The notes: generated from the sequence alone by a model not told the origin. Positions 6,785 to 14,223 are shown, counted from the first letter of the stretch. The stretch is DNA of 14,490 bases from Parvibaculum sp. (GCA_014359855.1 JACIYQ010000334.1:1-14490), one strand, 5' to 3'. Numbers and translations: made by a program.

Positions 6785-6845
6785 TTCCATGTTTGATCTG
6801 ACTCTGTTTGATTGGCGAAAGCTCACAGTCGGTCGGGTTCGTTCC

Positions 6846-7340
6846 ATGCTCCCTCGAAAGACAGCCCGCGTCCTCCTGCTCGACCCGGCGGATCGCCTTC
6901 TCCTCATCCGGATGCACGACCCCGATGTCGGCGATGCCGAGGGCAAGGTGCTGGAGCGCGCCTGTTGGGTCACCATTGGCGGCGAGAAGGAGTCCGGAGA
7001 GGATATTGCCACAGCGGCAATGCGGGAGCTTCTCGAAGAGGCGGGCCTGGCCGATGTCACACTCGGCCCGGCTGTCTGGACGACCGAGCATGTTCTTTGC
7101 ATCCATGGCAAAAAGCGGCTGATGCAGGAGACATTCGTCCTCGCCCGCACAGGTACAACCGCCTTCAACCGGAGCGGGTGGACCGCGCTGGAGCACGAAG
7201 TCATCCAGGACATGAAGTGGTGGACGCTCGACGAACTTCGTTCCGCATCAGAAACTATCTTCCCGACTTCGCTGGTGCAGCATCTGCCCGCGCTCATAGC
7301 TGGAGATATCCCCGCCTCGCCCCTCGAAATCGCCCCCTGA
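6846..7340 (+). CDS. Nudix hydrolase
   Basis: Nudix enzymes cleave nucleoside diphosphates linked to another group; the natural substrate here is unknown. The 164-residue protein has a complete Nudix box at residues 46-68: G46, E52, R60-E61-L62, E64-E65, G67-L68. ARVLLLDPADRLLLIR (7-22) forms the usual first strands, and the C-terminal part has the MKWWTLDEL block often seen after the box. I use ATG 6846. An in-frame ATG at 6789 is possible, but bases 6789-6845 have only about 45% G/C at third codon positions, far below the rest, and the codon abuts a palindromic element, so it is probably not coding. Neither start has a good ribosome binding site. The gene stands between rsmE and ubiA and may be a later insertion there. 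The fold is certain, the start less so. Confidence 0.85.
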   Translation: MLPRKTARVLLLDPADRLLLIRMHDPDVGDAEGKVLERACWVTIGGEKESGEDIATAAMRELLEEAGLADVTLGPAVWTTEHVLCIHGKKRLMQETFVLARTGTTAFNRSGWTALEHEVIQDMKWWTLDELRSASETIFPTSLVQHLPALIAGDIPASPLEIAP

Positions 7341-7344
7341 CGGC

Positions 7345-7377
7345 TTTCATGACGTTTTGATGACATTTGTATGACAG
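7345..7377 (-). promoter_or_regulatory. Pho-box-like triple direct repeat
   Basis: Read on the minus strand from 7377, three units follow each other at exact 11-base spacing: CTGTCATACAA, ATGTCATCAAA and ACGTCATGAAA. A TGTCAT core with an A/T-rich 4-base spacer and 11-bp period is the layout of PhoB binding sites. The site begins five bases after the Nudix stop codon and about 140 bases before ubiA. Its orientation points away from ubiA, so which gene it would control is unclear. No clear -10 box was found beside it. Confidence 0.5.
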
Positions 7378-7467
7378 TCGAGCCGCAACGGGGCGCTTTA
7401 TCCCCGGTCCGGGCCGCCGTCTCGCAGGTGCAACGCGGCCGTCGAGGGGGTAATCTCGCGCCTGCGA

Positions 7468-7490
7468 ATCCGGCCCCGGAAGGGCCGGAT
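7468..7490. other. Perfect hairpin upstream of ubiA
   Basis: ATCCGGCCC (7468-7476) and GGGCCGGAT (7482-7490) pair perfectly over nine bases with a CGGAA loop, ending 28 bases before the ubiA start. No T-tract follows. It could end readthrough from the Nudix gene or form part of the ubiA leader. Confidence 0.5.
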
Positions 7491-7518
7491 CGTCCGTACA
7501 CTGTACTCCGGATAGCCC

Positions 7519-8436
7519 ATGGAAGAGAGAGCCGAGGACCGCGTTGCCGATGCGCCGCCCGAAAACTGGGTGGACACTCACGCGCCCGCTTCGCTCCGTC
7601 CCTATGCGCGGCTCGCGCGGCTCGACCGGCCCATCGGCTGGTGGCTGCTGCTGCTTCCCTGCTGGTGGTCCGTCGCGCTTGCAAGCGAAGGCTGGCCATC
7701 GCTCGTGCTTCTCGCCCTCTTCTTCATCGGCTCGGTCGCGATGCGCGGCGCGGGCTGTACATGGAACGACATTGTCGACCGCGATATCGATGCCGCTGTC
7801 GCGCGCACAAGGGCACGTCCCATTCCGTCGGGCGCCGTCAGCGTCAAACAGGCATGGGGTTTCCTGGCGCTTCAATGCCTCATCGGCCTTCTGGTGCTGC
7901 TCACCTTCAACAATTTCGCAATCGGGCTCGGCTTCTCGTCGCTCCTTCTCGTCGCGATCTATCCCTTCATGAAGCGCATCACGAACTGGCCGCAGCTCGT
8001 GCTCGGCCTCGCCTTCAACTGGGGGGCGCTGATGGGTTGGGCCGCCATTCGCGGAGAGCTTTCGCTCGCGCCGATCCTTCTTTATCTCGGCGCGGTGGCA
8101 TGGACCGTCGGCTACGACACGATCTATGCGCATCAGGACAAGGAGGACGACGCACTGATCGGCGTCAAGTCCTCCGCGCTGAAGCTCGGCGCGTCGACGG
8201 CGAAATGGCTCCGGGTTTTCTACGGCTTGATGATCGCCGCGCTGCTCGCCGCGGGCGCGCTTGCCGGTCTCGGTTTCTTCTTCTATCCGGTCGTGGCGTT
8301 CGCCGCCGCGCTTCTCGTCTGGCAGATCGTCACGCTCGACATCGGCGATCCCGTGCGCTGCCTCCGTCTCTTCCGTTCCAACCGCGACTTCGGCCTCGTC
8401 GTCTTCGTCGCCATCGTCGCCGGACAGGTCGCATAA
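7519..8436 (+). CDS. ubiA: 4-hydroxybenzoate polyprenyltransferase
   Basis: UbiA attaches the polyprenyl tail to 4-hydroxybenzoate, the first membrane step of ubiquinone synthesis. The 305-residue protein has both Mg-diphosphate motifs of the family: NDIVDRDID (N83, D84, D87, D91) and DTIYAHQDKEDD (D200, D207, D211). About nine hydrophobic helices alternate with short loops, and the RPIPSGAV loop is present. RLDRPIGWWLLLLPCWW near residue 34 is the usual first helix. A 30-residue hydrophilic N-terminus is common in alphaproteobacteria. The ATG at 7519 has only a weak GGAT upstream. The gene ends 21 bases before the convergent MFS gene, with no obvious terminator between them. Ubiquinone would serve the respiratory chain that ends in the oxidase encoded by coxB. 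Confidence 0.96.
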   Translation: MEERAEDRVADAPPENWVDTHAPASLRPYARLARLDRPIGWWLLLLPCWWSVALASEGWPSLVLLALFFIGSVAMRGAGCTWNDIVDRDIDAAVARTRARPIPSGAVSVKQAWGFLALQCLIGLLVLLTFNNFAIGLGFSSLLLVAIYPFMKRITNWPQLVLGLAFNWGALMGWAAIRGELSLAPILLYLGAVAWTVGYDTIYAHQDKEDDALIGVKSSALKLGASTAKWLRVFYGLMIAALLAAGALAGLGFFFYPVVAFAAALLVWQIVTLDIGDPVRCLRLFRSNRDFGLVVFVAIVAGQVA

Positions 8437-8457
8437 GTCAGATCGCATAAAAGCCTG

Positions 8458-9711
8458 TCATTGCTGCGGTTTCACGTCTTCGAGCTTGTCCACCTTCCGC
8501 AGATCCGGGAAGAGCCACATCCAGAGTCCGACGACGCCGAGCGTGCCGATGCCGCCGATCACGACGGCGGGCACCGTGCCGAACCACGCCGCCGTCACGC
8601 CGGATTCGAATTCGCCCAGCTCGTTCGACGCACCGATGAACAGCATTTCCACCGCCGTCACGCGGCCGAGCATCTGTTGCGGCGTCGCGAGCGGAATGAG
8701 CGTCGAACGGATGTTGACGCTCACCATGTCGGCGCCGCCCATGACGGCGAGCGCGCCGAGCGTCAGCCAGAAGTTTTCCGACAGGCCGAAAACAATCGTC
8801 GCCACGCCGAAAAGCGCGACGCAGGCAAACATGATGTGGCCGGTGCGTTTCCGGATCGGCCGCCAGATGATCAGCAGGTTGATGACGATGGCGCCGATGG
8901 CGGGCGCGGAGCGCATGAGGCCGAGGCCTTCCGGTCCTACATGCAATATGTCGCGCGCATAGATCGGCAGCAGCGCAACGGCGCCGCCGAGCAGCACCGC
9001 GAAGAGGTCGAGCGAGATCGCGCCCAGCACGATGGGCGTGCGCCGCATATAGGCGATGCCCGCCGTCACGCGCGTGAAAGCGGATGTCGCGGGCGCATGC
9101 GTCTGCACGGGTGGGCGCGTGCGGATCGCGAGGAAGGCGAGTGCGACCGTCATGAAGAGCGCGGCGCAGACGGCGTAGACGATCACCGGGCCGAAGATAT
9201 AGAGCCCGCCGCCGATCGCCGGCCCGGTGATCACCGCGACCTGGAAGGTCGACGAACTCACCGCGATGGCGCGCGGCAATTGCTTCGCCGTGACGAGCAG
9301 CGGCACGAAGCTTCGCGAGGCGGGAGCCATGAAGGCGCGCGCGCATCCGAAAAGCGCCAGCGCGGCATAGAACCAGGTGACGTCGCCCGAATGCGTCAGT
9401 GTGAGGAGGATCAGCCAGCCCGCCGCCGCCGCTTCGAGAAGGCCTGCGCCCGCCACGATATAGCGCCTGTCCACGCGGTCCGCGATGTCGCCCGCGGGCA
9501 GCGTCAGCAGCACGATCGGCAGGAATTGCGCGAGCCCCACATAGCCGAGCGCAAGCGGGCTCTCGGTGATGTCGTAGACCTGCCAGCCCACCGCCACCGA
9601 TTGAATCAGCATGCCGAGCGTGCCGAGGAAGCGTCCGGAAATATAGAATCTGAAATCGCGCAGGCGGAACAGTCCGGCGGGCGTGTCTTCGGATTTCTGG
9701 ATGTCGGTCAT
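8458..9711 (-). CDS. MFS transporter, EntS/MFS_3-like exporter
   Basis: This 417-residue inner membrane protein has the layout of the MFS_3 group, which includes the enterobactin exporter EntS and other drug or siderophore efflux proteins. Typical features are FRFYISGRFLGTLGMLIQSVA (about residues 20-40), the loop GDIADRVDRR between helices 2 and 3, and RAFMAPASRSFVPLLV. The second half has GGADMVSVNIRSTLI and LGRVTAVEMLFIGASNELGEFESG. Twelve helices are likely. I start at ATG 9711, with GAAGGA nine bases upstream; in-frame starts at 9744 (ATG) and 9756 (TTG) add 11-15 polar residues without family support. The substrate cannot be inferred: no siderophore or drug genes lie nearby. It is convergent with ubiA. 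Confidence 0.9.
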   Translation of the reverse strand: MTDIQKSEDTPAGLFRLRDFRFYISGRFLGTLGMLIQSVAVGWQVYDITESPLALGYVGLAQFLPIVLLTLPAGDIADRVDRRYIVAGAGLLEAAAAGWLILLTLTHSGDVTWFYAALALFGCARAFMAPASRSFVPLLVTAKQLPRAIAVSSSTFQVAVITGPAIGGGLYIFGPVIVYAVCAALFMTVALAFLAIRTRPPVQTHAPATSAFTRVTAGIAYMRRTPIVLGAISLDLFAVLLGGAVALLPIYARDILHVGPEGLGLMRSAPAIGAIVINLLIIWRPIRKRTGHIMFACVALFGVATIVFGLSENFWLTLGALAVMGGADMVSVNIRSTLIPLATPQQMLGRVTAVEMLFIGASNELGEFESGVTAAWFGTVPAVVIGGIGTLGVVGLWMWLFPDLRKVDKLEDVKPQQ

Positions 9712-9784
9712 CGGCGGCTTTCCTTCGGCGGTTGTATGCCCCATGCCGCGCGCCAAGTCGCGTCCTTTCCGTGCAAGTCGTTTT

Positions 9785-9818
9785 GCCGCAGCCGTGCCTG
9801 CTTGATTCCGGCTGCGGC
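9785..9818. other. Ten-bp inverted repeat between the MFS gene and the small ORF
   Basis: GCCGCAGCCG (9785-9794) and CGGCTGCGGC (9809-9818) are perfect inverted repeats with a 14-base spacer. No T-tract follows in either direction. It may be a regulator site for one of the divergent genes or a simple structural repeat. Confidence 0.4.
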
Positions 9819-9829
9819 GGCGTTACATG

Positions 9830-9844
9830 TGTTGCAATGCAACA
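9830..9844. promoter_or_regulatory. Operator-like palindrome upstream of the small ORF
   Basis: TGTTGCA-A-TGCAACA is a perfect 15-bp palindrome ending 20 bases before the ATG at 9865. It has the form of a site for a dimeric repressor. Motifs with TGCA halves are described for the polyhydroxyalkanoate regulator PhaR; that link is only a suggestion here. Confidence 0.5.
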
Positions 9845-9864
9845 TTCTCCGTAAGGAGGTCGAG

Positions 9865-10038
9865 ATGAAGAAAATCTACAAACAGTGGCTCCACGACGCG
9901 GCACTCGCCGCTGAGCTTTTCACGGGTCAGGCGCATTGGTATGCCGTCGCCAACGATCATGCCGTCCCGGCACGCCGCGCGTCGGCAAAGCCGAAGGACG
10001 GTCGCGGATTTTCGTCGGCCCTTCGCGCCGCCGACTGA
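9865..10038 (+). CDS. Small ORF with strong ribosome binding site (57 aa)
   Basis: I do not recognise this 57-residue protein. The start is unusually well marked: AAGGAGGT (9853-9860) is a full match to the anti-Shine-Dalgarno, four bases before ATG 9865. The N-terminal MKKIYKQWLHDAALAAELFT looks like an amphipathic helix; the tail VPARRASAKPKDGRG is basic and low in structure. A perfect palindrome lies just upstream. The frame stops right where a headless desaturase fragment begins. I suspect the first 30-35 residues are the true 5' end of an older gene and the rest is sequence brought in at a deletion junction. It may still be expressed as a small protein. Confidence 0.45.
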   Translation: MKKIYKQWLHDAALAAELFTGQAHWYAVANDHAVPARRASAKPKDGRGFSSALRAAD

Positions 10039-10049
10039 CCCACGCGCAC

Positions 10050-10565
10050 CGAACCGGCCCGGTTTCCTGCGCCTTTCTTGGCCGCGCGACGCTCGCGCAA
10101 CTTGCCGTCTTCGGCGTGCTCGCGGCCAGCGGTCACTGGTATCTCTATTTCGCTCTCTGGCTCGTCCCCTTCCTTACCTGGCATCAGGCGATCACGCGCA
10201 TCCGCAACATCGCCGAACACGCGATGGTGCCGGACAACAACGATCCCTTCGGCAACGCACGCACAACCAAGGCGAACCTGCTGGAACGCGCGCTCGTCGC
10301 GCCTTACCGGGTGAACTATCACGTCGAGCATCACCTCCTGATGTGGGTGCCTTGCTACAACCTGCCCAGGACCCGCGCCTTCCTGATCGCCAACGGATAT
10401 GGCGAGCGGATCGAGACGAAGTCGGGCTACAAGGAAGTGATCCGCATGGCGACGTCTCGCCCCGATACCGACGACAGACCCGGCTCCATCATCCACAATG
10501 CGCGGCGGCGGCGGGTTTCGGGCGTGATGTCGGAAGGCTTCGAGGAAAATCAGGACGCGGCCTGA
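10050..10565 (+). pseudogene. Fatty acid desaturase, N-terminal half missing
   Basis: The frame reading from about 10050 to the stop at 10563-10565 encodes the C-terminal half of a membrane fatty acid desaturase. Visible are a hydrophobic segment (LAVFGVLAASGHWYLYFALW), RIRNIAEHAMVPDNNDPFGN, and the third histidine box NYHVEHHLL followed by VPCYNLPR. The first two histidine boxes, which supply most di-iron ligands, are absent, as are the first membrane helices. Upstream in this frame the sequence to 9936 is unrelated Arg-rich translation with no ribosome binding site. The gene has therefore lost its 5' part at a junction near 10040-10060, next to the stop of the small ORF. It cannot be an active desaturase. 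The remaining part has no frameshift, so the loss may be recent. Confidence 0.85.
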
Positions 10566-11343
10566 CCTCCCGGCGAGGCAGCCGCTGCGTCCGGCAGCAC
10601 CGTCTTTGCCGCCCGGGCAGCTCCTCGCGAGCGCGCATCAGGCCGACCGCGAATACCGGGTGATGAAGGCACTTGCCGGGACCGGCGTTCCCGTACCGCA
10701 CCGCACATGTATGCGCTCTGCGAAGACGACAGCATCATCGGCACGCCGTTCTACGTCATGGATTTCATGGAAGGCCGGGTATTTCGCGAGCCGGTCATGC
10801 CTGGGTCGAGCCGGTCATGCCTGGGTCGATTACGAGAAGGCCGGTCTGGGTGATTTCGGGAAGCCCGGCAACTATTTCGAACGCCAGATCGGACGCTGGA
10901 TCAAGCAATATCGCGGCGCGCAGACCGCCGATGTTGCGGCGATGGAAGAGCTCATCAAATATCTGCCGGAACACATTCCAGATGAGCCGTCGGTGACGAT
11001 CTCCCATGGCGACTATCGCCTCGGCAACACGATGTTTCATGCCACCGAGCCGCGCATGATCGCCGTTCTCGACTGGGAACTCTGCACCATCGACCGGACG
11101 AAGACGCCGGGTGTACCGACCGAGGAGGAATTCGTCGCGGAGTATTGCCGCCATGCGGGCCGGGATGGAATCCCGCACTGGAATTTCTATCTCGCCTTCT
11201 CGATGTTCCGCCTCGCGTCCATCAGCCAGGGCGTCTACAAGCGCGGCCTCGACGGTAATGCGAGTTCGGAACGCGCAAAAACGCTTGGCGACGCCTGCCG
11301 CAATCTCGCCGAGCATGCCTGGCAGATCATACAGCGTTCCTGA
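10566..11343 (+). pseudogene. APH-fold phosphotransferase (acyl-CoA dehydrogenase-associated), decayed
   Basis: The fragments match the APH/ACAD10-11 N-terminal-like kinase family often found beside acyl-CoA dehydrogenase genes. PPGQLLASAHQADREYRVM begins near 10609. MYALCEDDSIIGTPFYVMDF continues in another frame (10707-10770). VDYEKAGLGDFGKPGNYF, SHGDYRLGN and VLDWELCTI return to the first frame. The gene lacks its N-terminus. A 5-bp tandem duplication (10696-10705) causes the first frameshift. A 20-bp tandem duplication (10788-10827), with a probable deletion of about 25 codons before VDYE, restores the frame. A second loss of some 30 residues lies between DWELCTI and GVPTEEE. By chance a 245-residue frame from TTG 10606 stays open across all this. 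It is almost surely non-functional. Confidence 0.85.
10788..10827 (+). repeat. Exact 20-bp tandem duplication inside the APH pseudogene
   Basis: GAGCCGGTCATGCCTGGGTC occurs twice in direct succession (10788-10807, 10808-10827). The length is not a multiple of three, so it shifts the frame. Perfect identity suggests it is recent. Confidence 0.95.
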
Positions 11344-11369
11344 TCGACGGATATCTGCGAAAAAGACGG

Positions 11370-11414
11370 TTAGCGCTCTCTTAACGGTCTCGCACCGCTC
11401 AAGGGAACGTTAAG
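11370..11414 (+). promoter_or_regulatory. TTAA-type sites upstream of the histidine kinase, CtrA-like
   Basis: TTAG-CGCTCTC-TTAAC (11370-11385) differs by one base from the CtrA consensus TTAA-N7-TTAAC. CTTAACG (11380-11386) is also repeated inverted as CGTTAAG (11408-11414). The sites lie 83-127 bases before the kinase start. CtrA control of this kinase is plausible in an alphaproteobacterium, but short A/T motifs occur by chance. Confidence 0.35.
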
Positions 11415-11496
11415 CAAATCCTCCTACCATTCCGGACATTACGGGCAGCATTTAGCCGGCCGTCCAATGGCGCAATGCCGGGAGTGGGGATTGGCA

Positions 11497-13488
11497 ATGG
11501 GTCGTCCTTCTGACGGGACACCTCGGGGAGGATCAAACGCACCGTGTGCGGACGGTCCCCGTGCGACCCCCAGCACGCATTTCTACCGCGCCCTCGTCGA
11601 GAATGCAGGCGGCATCCTTACGATCATCGATGGCGAAGGTGTCATCACCTATCAGAGCCCGGCGGTGCGCAAGGCTTTCGGAGGACAGGAAGGGGCACTG
11701 CGCGGGCGGAAGGTCGCCGGTCTCGTCCATCCGGACGACCGCGAAAGGGTGGCCCGCCGAATCGAAGAATGCGCCCGGGTGTCCGGCGCCGAGATTCTGG
11801 AGGTGGTCCGCTTGCCTCACGCGAATGGCAGCTGGCTTCACGTCGAAACACGCGCGCGCAACCTTCTCGCCGATCCCGATATTGCGGGCATTCTCTGCGT
11901 TTCCAAGGACATCACCGAGACCTACCGGCTCGAACACCAGCTTCGCGAGGCCGAACAGCTCGCGCGCTTCGGCCACTGGCGCTGGGTGAAAGGGGAGCCT
12001 GCGCCGCAATGGTCGCGGGGTGTCGCCCGCATCCTCGCACTCGACGAAGGCAAACTTCCCGCGGGCGGCGACTGGTACGAACACCTCGTCCACCCGGAAG
12101 ATCGCGGCGAACTGCTGTCGAAGTTTCTCGACGCCTTCGAGACGCACGAGCCCGTTACATGCGTCACCCGGTTTCAGACAGGCGATGGCTGTTACCGCTA
12201 TATCAAAACCTATGCCTATGCCGAAGCCGATGCTTTCGGGGAGATCGGCGCTCTGGTCGGTCTTGCCGAAGATGTGCACGAGGAAGTGGAGGCCGAGCTC
12301 GCGGTGAAGGCGAGCGAAGCGAAGTATCGGCTGCTCACGGAACAGGCGTCGGATGTGGTGGCGTATTACGATGCGCAATCCCGCGTCATGTTCATTTCCC
12401 CGGCCATCGAGCGTATCCTCGGACGCAGCCCGGAGGAATTTCACGGCAAGCCGCTCGGCGAAGAACTGATCCATCCGGACGATTTTACGCGCGCGCGCAA
12501 GGCTTTCGTTCAGTGCGCGCGGGATGGCGAGCAGGTGCAGTTCGACTACCGTTGCCTGCACAAGGACGGCCACTATGTGTGGCTCGAATCGACGATGCGC
12601 CGCGCGCCCGATTCCGAGGACGGGCGCACTGCCGAAATCATCGGCGTCACCCGCGACATCGGCGAGCGCAAGCGTCACGAAATGGAACTTCTCGATGCAC
12701 GCGAGCGCGCCGAAGCTGCGAACAGGACGAAGTCCCGCTTCCTCGCCAACATGAGTCACGAGCTCCGGACGCCACTCAACGCGATCATCGGCTTCTCGGA
12801 CATCCTGCGCATGGAGATGTTCGGCGCGCTCGGCCATGAACGCTATTCGGAATATGCGCAGCTCATCAACGAAAGCGGCGCGCTTCTTCTCGATCTCATC
12901 AGCGACATTCTCGACATGTCGAAAATCGAGGCCGGTAAATACGAACTTCACCCGGAAACGCTCGATGTGAAGGCGCTGATCGATTCCTGCGTCCGGCTCG
13001 TGCGCGGCAAGGCTGAGGAAAACGGGGCGCAGATCGTTCACTCGGTCGCCTGCGGCGGCGACCGCGAGATCGTGGCGGATGAGCGTGCGCTCAAGCAGAT
13101 CCTTCTCAACCTCCTGTCCAATGCAGTGAAGTTCACGCCGGTCGGCGGCCGCATTTCGGTCGAAGCGGATGAAATCGGCGGTGAAGTCCGGCTGATGGTG
13201 AGCGACACGGGCCGCGGCATTCCGCCCGATCATATCGCGCGCCTTGGCCAACCCTTCGAACAAGTGACAACCGATGCGGCGCTTGCCAAGCAGGGAACCG
13301 GCCTCGGCCTCGCGCTCGTGCGCTCGCTCGCGGAGCTTCACGGGGGGCGCATGGCGATCGAAAGCGAACCCGGCGCGGGCACATGCGTGACCGTGACGCT
13401 GCCGAAATTTCCCTATTGCGAAGTGCCTCAGCGGCCGTTTGCCGAAGAAGCCGGGAAAACGATGCTGTCAGATGTTGCCGCGGGCTGA
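11497..13488 (+). CDS. Soluble PAS-PAS-PAS sensor histidine kinase
   Basis: This 663-residue protein has no membrane helix and no signal peptide, so it senses something in the cytoplasm. Three PAS domains follow one another at about 28-145, 150-270 and 280-400, each ending in a DI/DV-type motif (SKDITE, AEDVHEE, TRDIGERK). A HisKA domain follows with NMSHELRTPLN (H421 is the phosphorylation site), then FGALGHERYSEYA and DILDMSKIEAG. The ATPase domain has the N box (N542), DTGRGI (D570) and GTGLGLALV (G600). There is no receiver domain and no response regulator gene nearby. The HisKA sequence is close to the PleC/DivJ/PdhS style that acts on DivK-like regulators. ATG 11497 is preferred (GGGGA eight bases upstream); ATG 11467 has no ribosome binding site. 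It ends two bases before the convergent transferase remnant. Confidence 0.93.
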   Translation: MGRPSDGTPRGGSNAPCADGPRATPSTHFYRALVENAGGILTIIDGEGVITYQSPAVRKAFGGQEGALRGRKVAGLVHPDDRERVARRIEECARVSGAEILEVVRLPHANGSWLHVETRARNLLADPDIAGILCVSKDITETYRLEHQLREAEQLARFGHWRWVKGEPAPQWSRGVARILALDEGKLPAGGDWYEHLVHPEDRGELLSKFLDAFETHEPVTCVTRFQTGDGCYRYIKTYAYAEADAFGEIGALVGLAEDVHEEVEAELAVKASEAKYRLLTEQASDVVAYYDAQSRVMFISPAIERILGRSPEEFHGKPLGEELIHPDDFTRARKAFVQCARDGEQVQFDYRCLHKDGHYVWLESTMRRAPDSEDGRTAEIIGVTRDIGERKRHEMELLDARERAEAANRTKSRFLANMSHELRTPLNAIIGFSDILRMEMFGALGHERYSEYAQLINESGALLLDLISDILDMSKIEAGKYELHPETLDVKALIDSCVRLVRGKAEENGAQIVHSVACGGDREIVADERALKQILLNLLSNAVKFTPVGGRISVEADEIGGEVRLMVSDTGRGIPPDHIARLGQPFEQVTTDAALAKQGTGLGLALVRSLAELHGGRMAIESEPGAGTCVTVTLPKFPYCEVPQRPFAEEAGKTMLSDVAAG

Positions 13489-13490
13489 CG

Positions 13491-14143
13491 TCAACCTGCC
13501 GTCATGCGGCGGAGAGCGATATCGAGTTCGGCAAGCACTTTTTCCGCCGCCGGCTCTTTCGCGATTCCCTTGTAATATGCGTCGGCTTTCGGGAACTGCT
13601 GCAGCGGGTTAACGCTGCCGAACATCGGCCCCATCTGGTGGAAGAAAAAAAGCACCGGCACCAGCTCGCAGTCGGCGAGCGTCAGGCTGCTGCCGACGGC
13701 ATGGTCGTCGCCCGTCAGATAGGCTTCAAGCCAGCCCATTGCCTTCTGGAGTTCGCCGAGTTCGCGCGCGACCAGCTTCGGGTCGCGGCCTGCCGGATTG
13801 ATCTGCTCGAAAAGCTCCCCCATCGGCTCCATCACATAGAGGTCGCCGATCCGGCCGAAGAGCCGCAGGCGGATGCAGCATCCGTGGGCCGCAGCAGCCA
13901 CCCGAGGCCCTTGTCTTCCAGATACTCGCAGATCGTTTCCGATTCTGGCACGATCACGTCGCCATCGATCAGGACCGGCACCTTGCCCATCGGCGCGACG
14001 CGGTGGAACTCCTGCTCCAGGTCCGGGTCCGGCATGTCAAGAAACTCGACGTCGAGGTCCTTCGCGTAGATGGCCATCCGGCAGCGCGTCGCATAGGGCG
14101 AAAGCTGCGCGTTGTACATCTTCATGCCGGTTGCGATGCCCAT
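13491..14143 (-). pseudogene. Glutathione S-transferase split by a frameshift
   Basis: Two overlapping frames together give one glutathione S-transferase. The 5' part (from ATG 14143 or 14125) has the thioredoxin-like domain: MKMYNAQLSPYATRCR, then VPVLIDGD and the glutathione-site PESETICEYLED. The 3' part, in another frame, is the helical domain: LRLFGRIGDLYVMEPMGELF, then the LTLADCELVPVLFF core. The frames meet near 13872-13890, after LLRPTDA. Adding one base there would give a continuous protein of about 217 residues, a normal size for the family. It is thus a one-base deletion or a sequencing error. As it stands the first frame runs out in unrelated residues and stops at 13832. Any transferase activity would depend on glutathione from the gshA pathway. 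Confidence 0.85.
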
Positions 14144-14174
14144 GAGCGTTTCCGTCTTTTTTCGCCGCCGCAAT

Positions 14175-14210
14175 GAAACGGCCGGTCCCCGAGAGAACCG
14201 GCCGCCGTTT
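14175..14210 (-). terminator. Terminator hairpin after the acyl-CoA dehydrogenase gene
   Basis: CGGCCGGT (14179-14186) and ACCGGCCG (14197-14204) pair around a 10-base loop. GAAAC (14175-14179) and GTTTC (14207-14211) can extend the stem past a small bulge. On the minus strand the stem is followed by GTTTCATT, a short T-rich tail. It lies about 13 bases after the dehydrogenase stop and before the transferase start, the right place for a rho-independent-type terminator, though the T-tract is weak. Confidence 0.6.
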
Positions 14211-14223
14211 CGTCTTGTCTGCC

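Noticed and set aside
6789..6845. Upstream ATG for the Nudix gene
   Set aside because: Third-position G/C drops to about 45% and the codon abuts a palindromic element; the protein fold needs only the part from 6846.
8461..10038. Long plus-strand frame of 525 codons opposite the MFS gene
   Set aside because: It is antisense to clear MFS codons and its translation is His/Arg/Glu-rich without any family feature. Only the last 57 codons (from 9865) have their own start signals.
11533..13341. 602-codon minus-strand frame opposite the histidine kinase
   Set aside because: The opposite strand carries a complete PAS/HisKA/ATPase protein; this frame has no recognisable domain.
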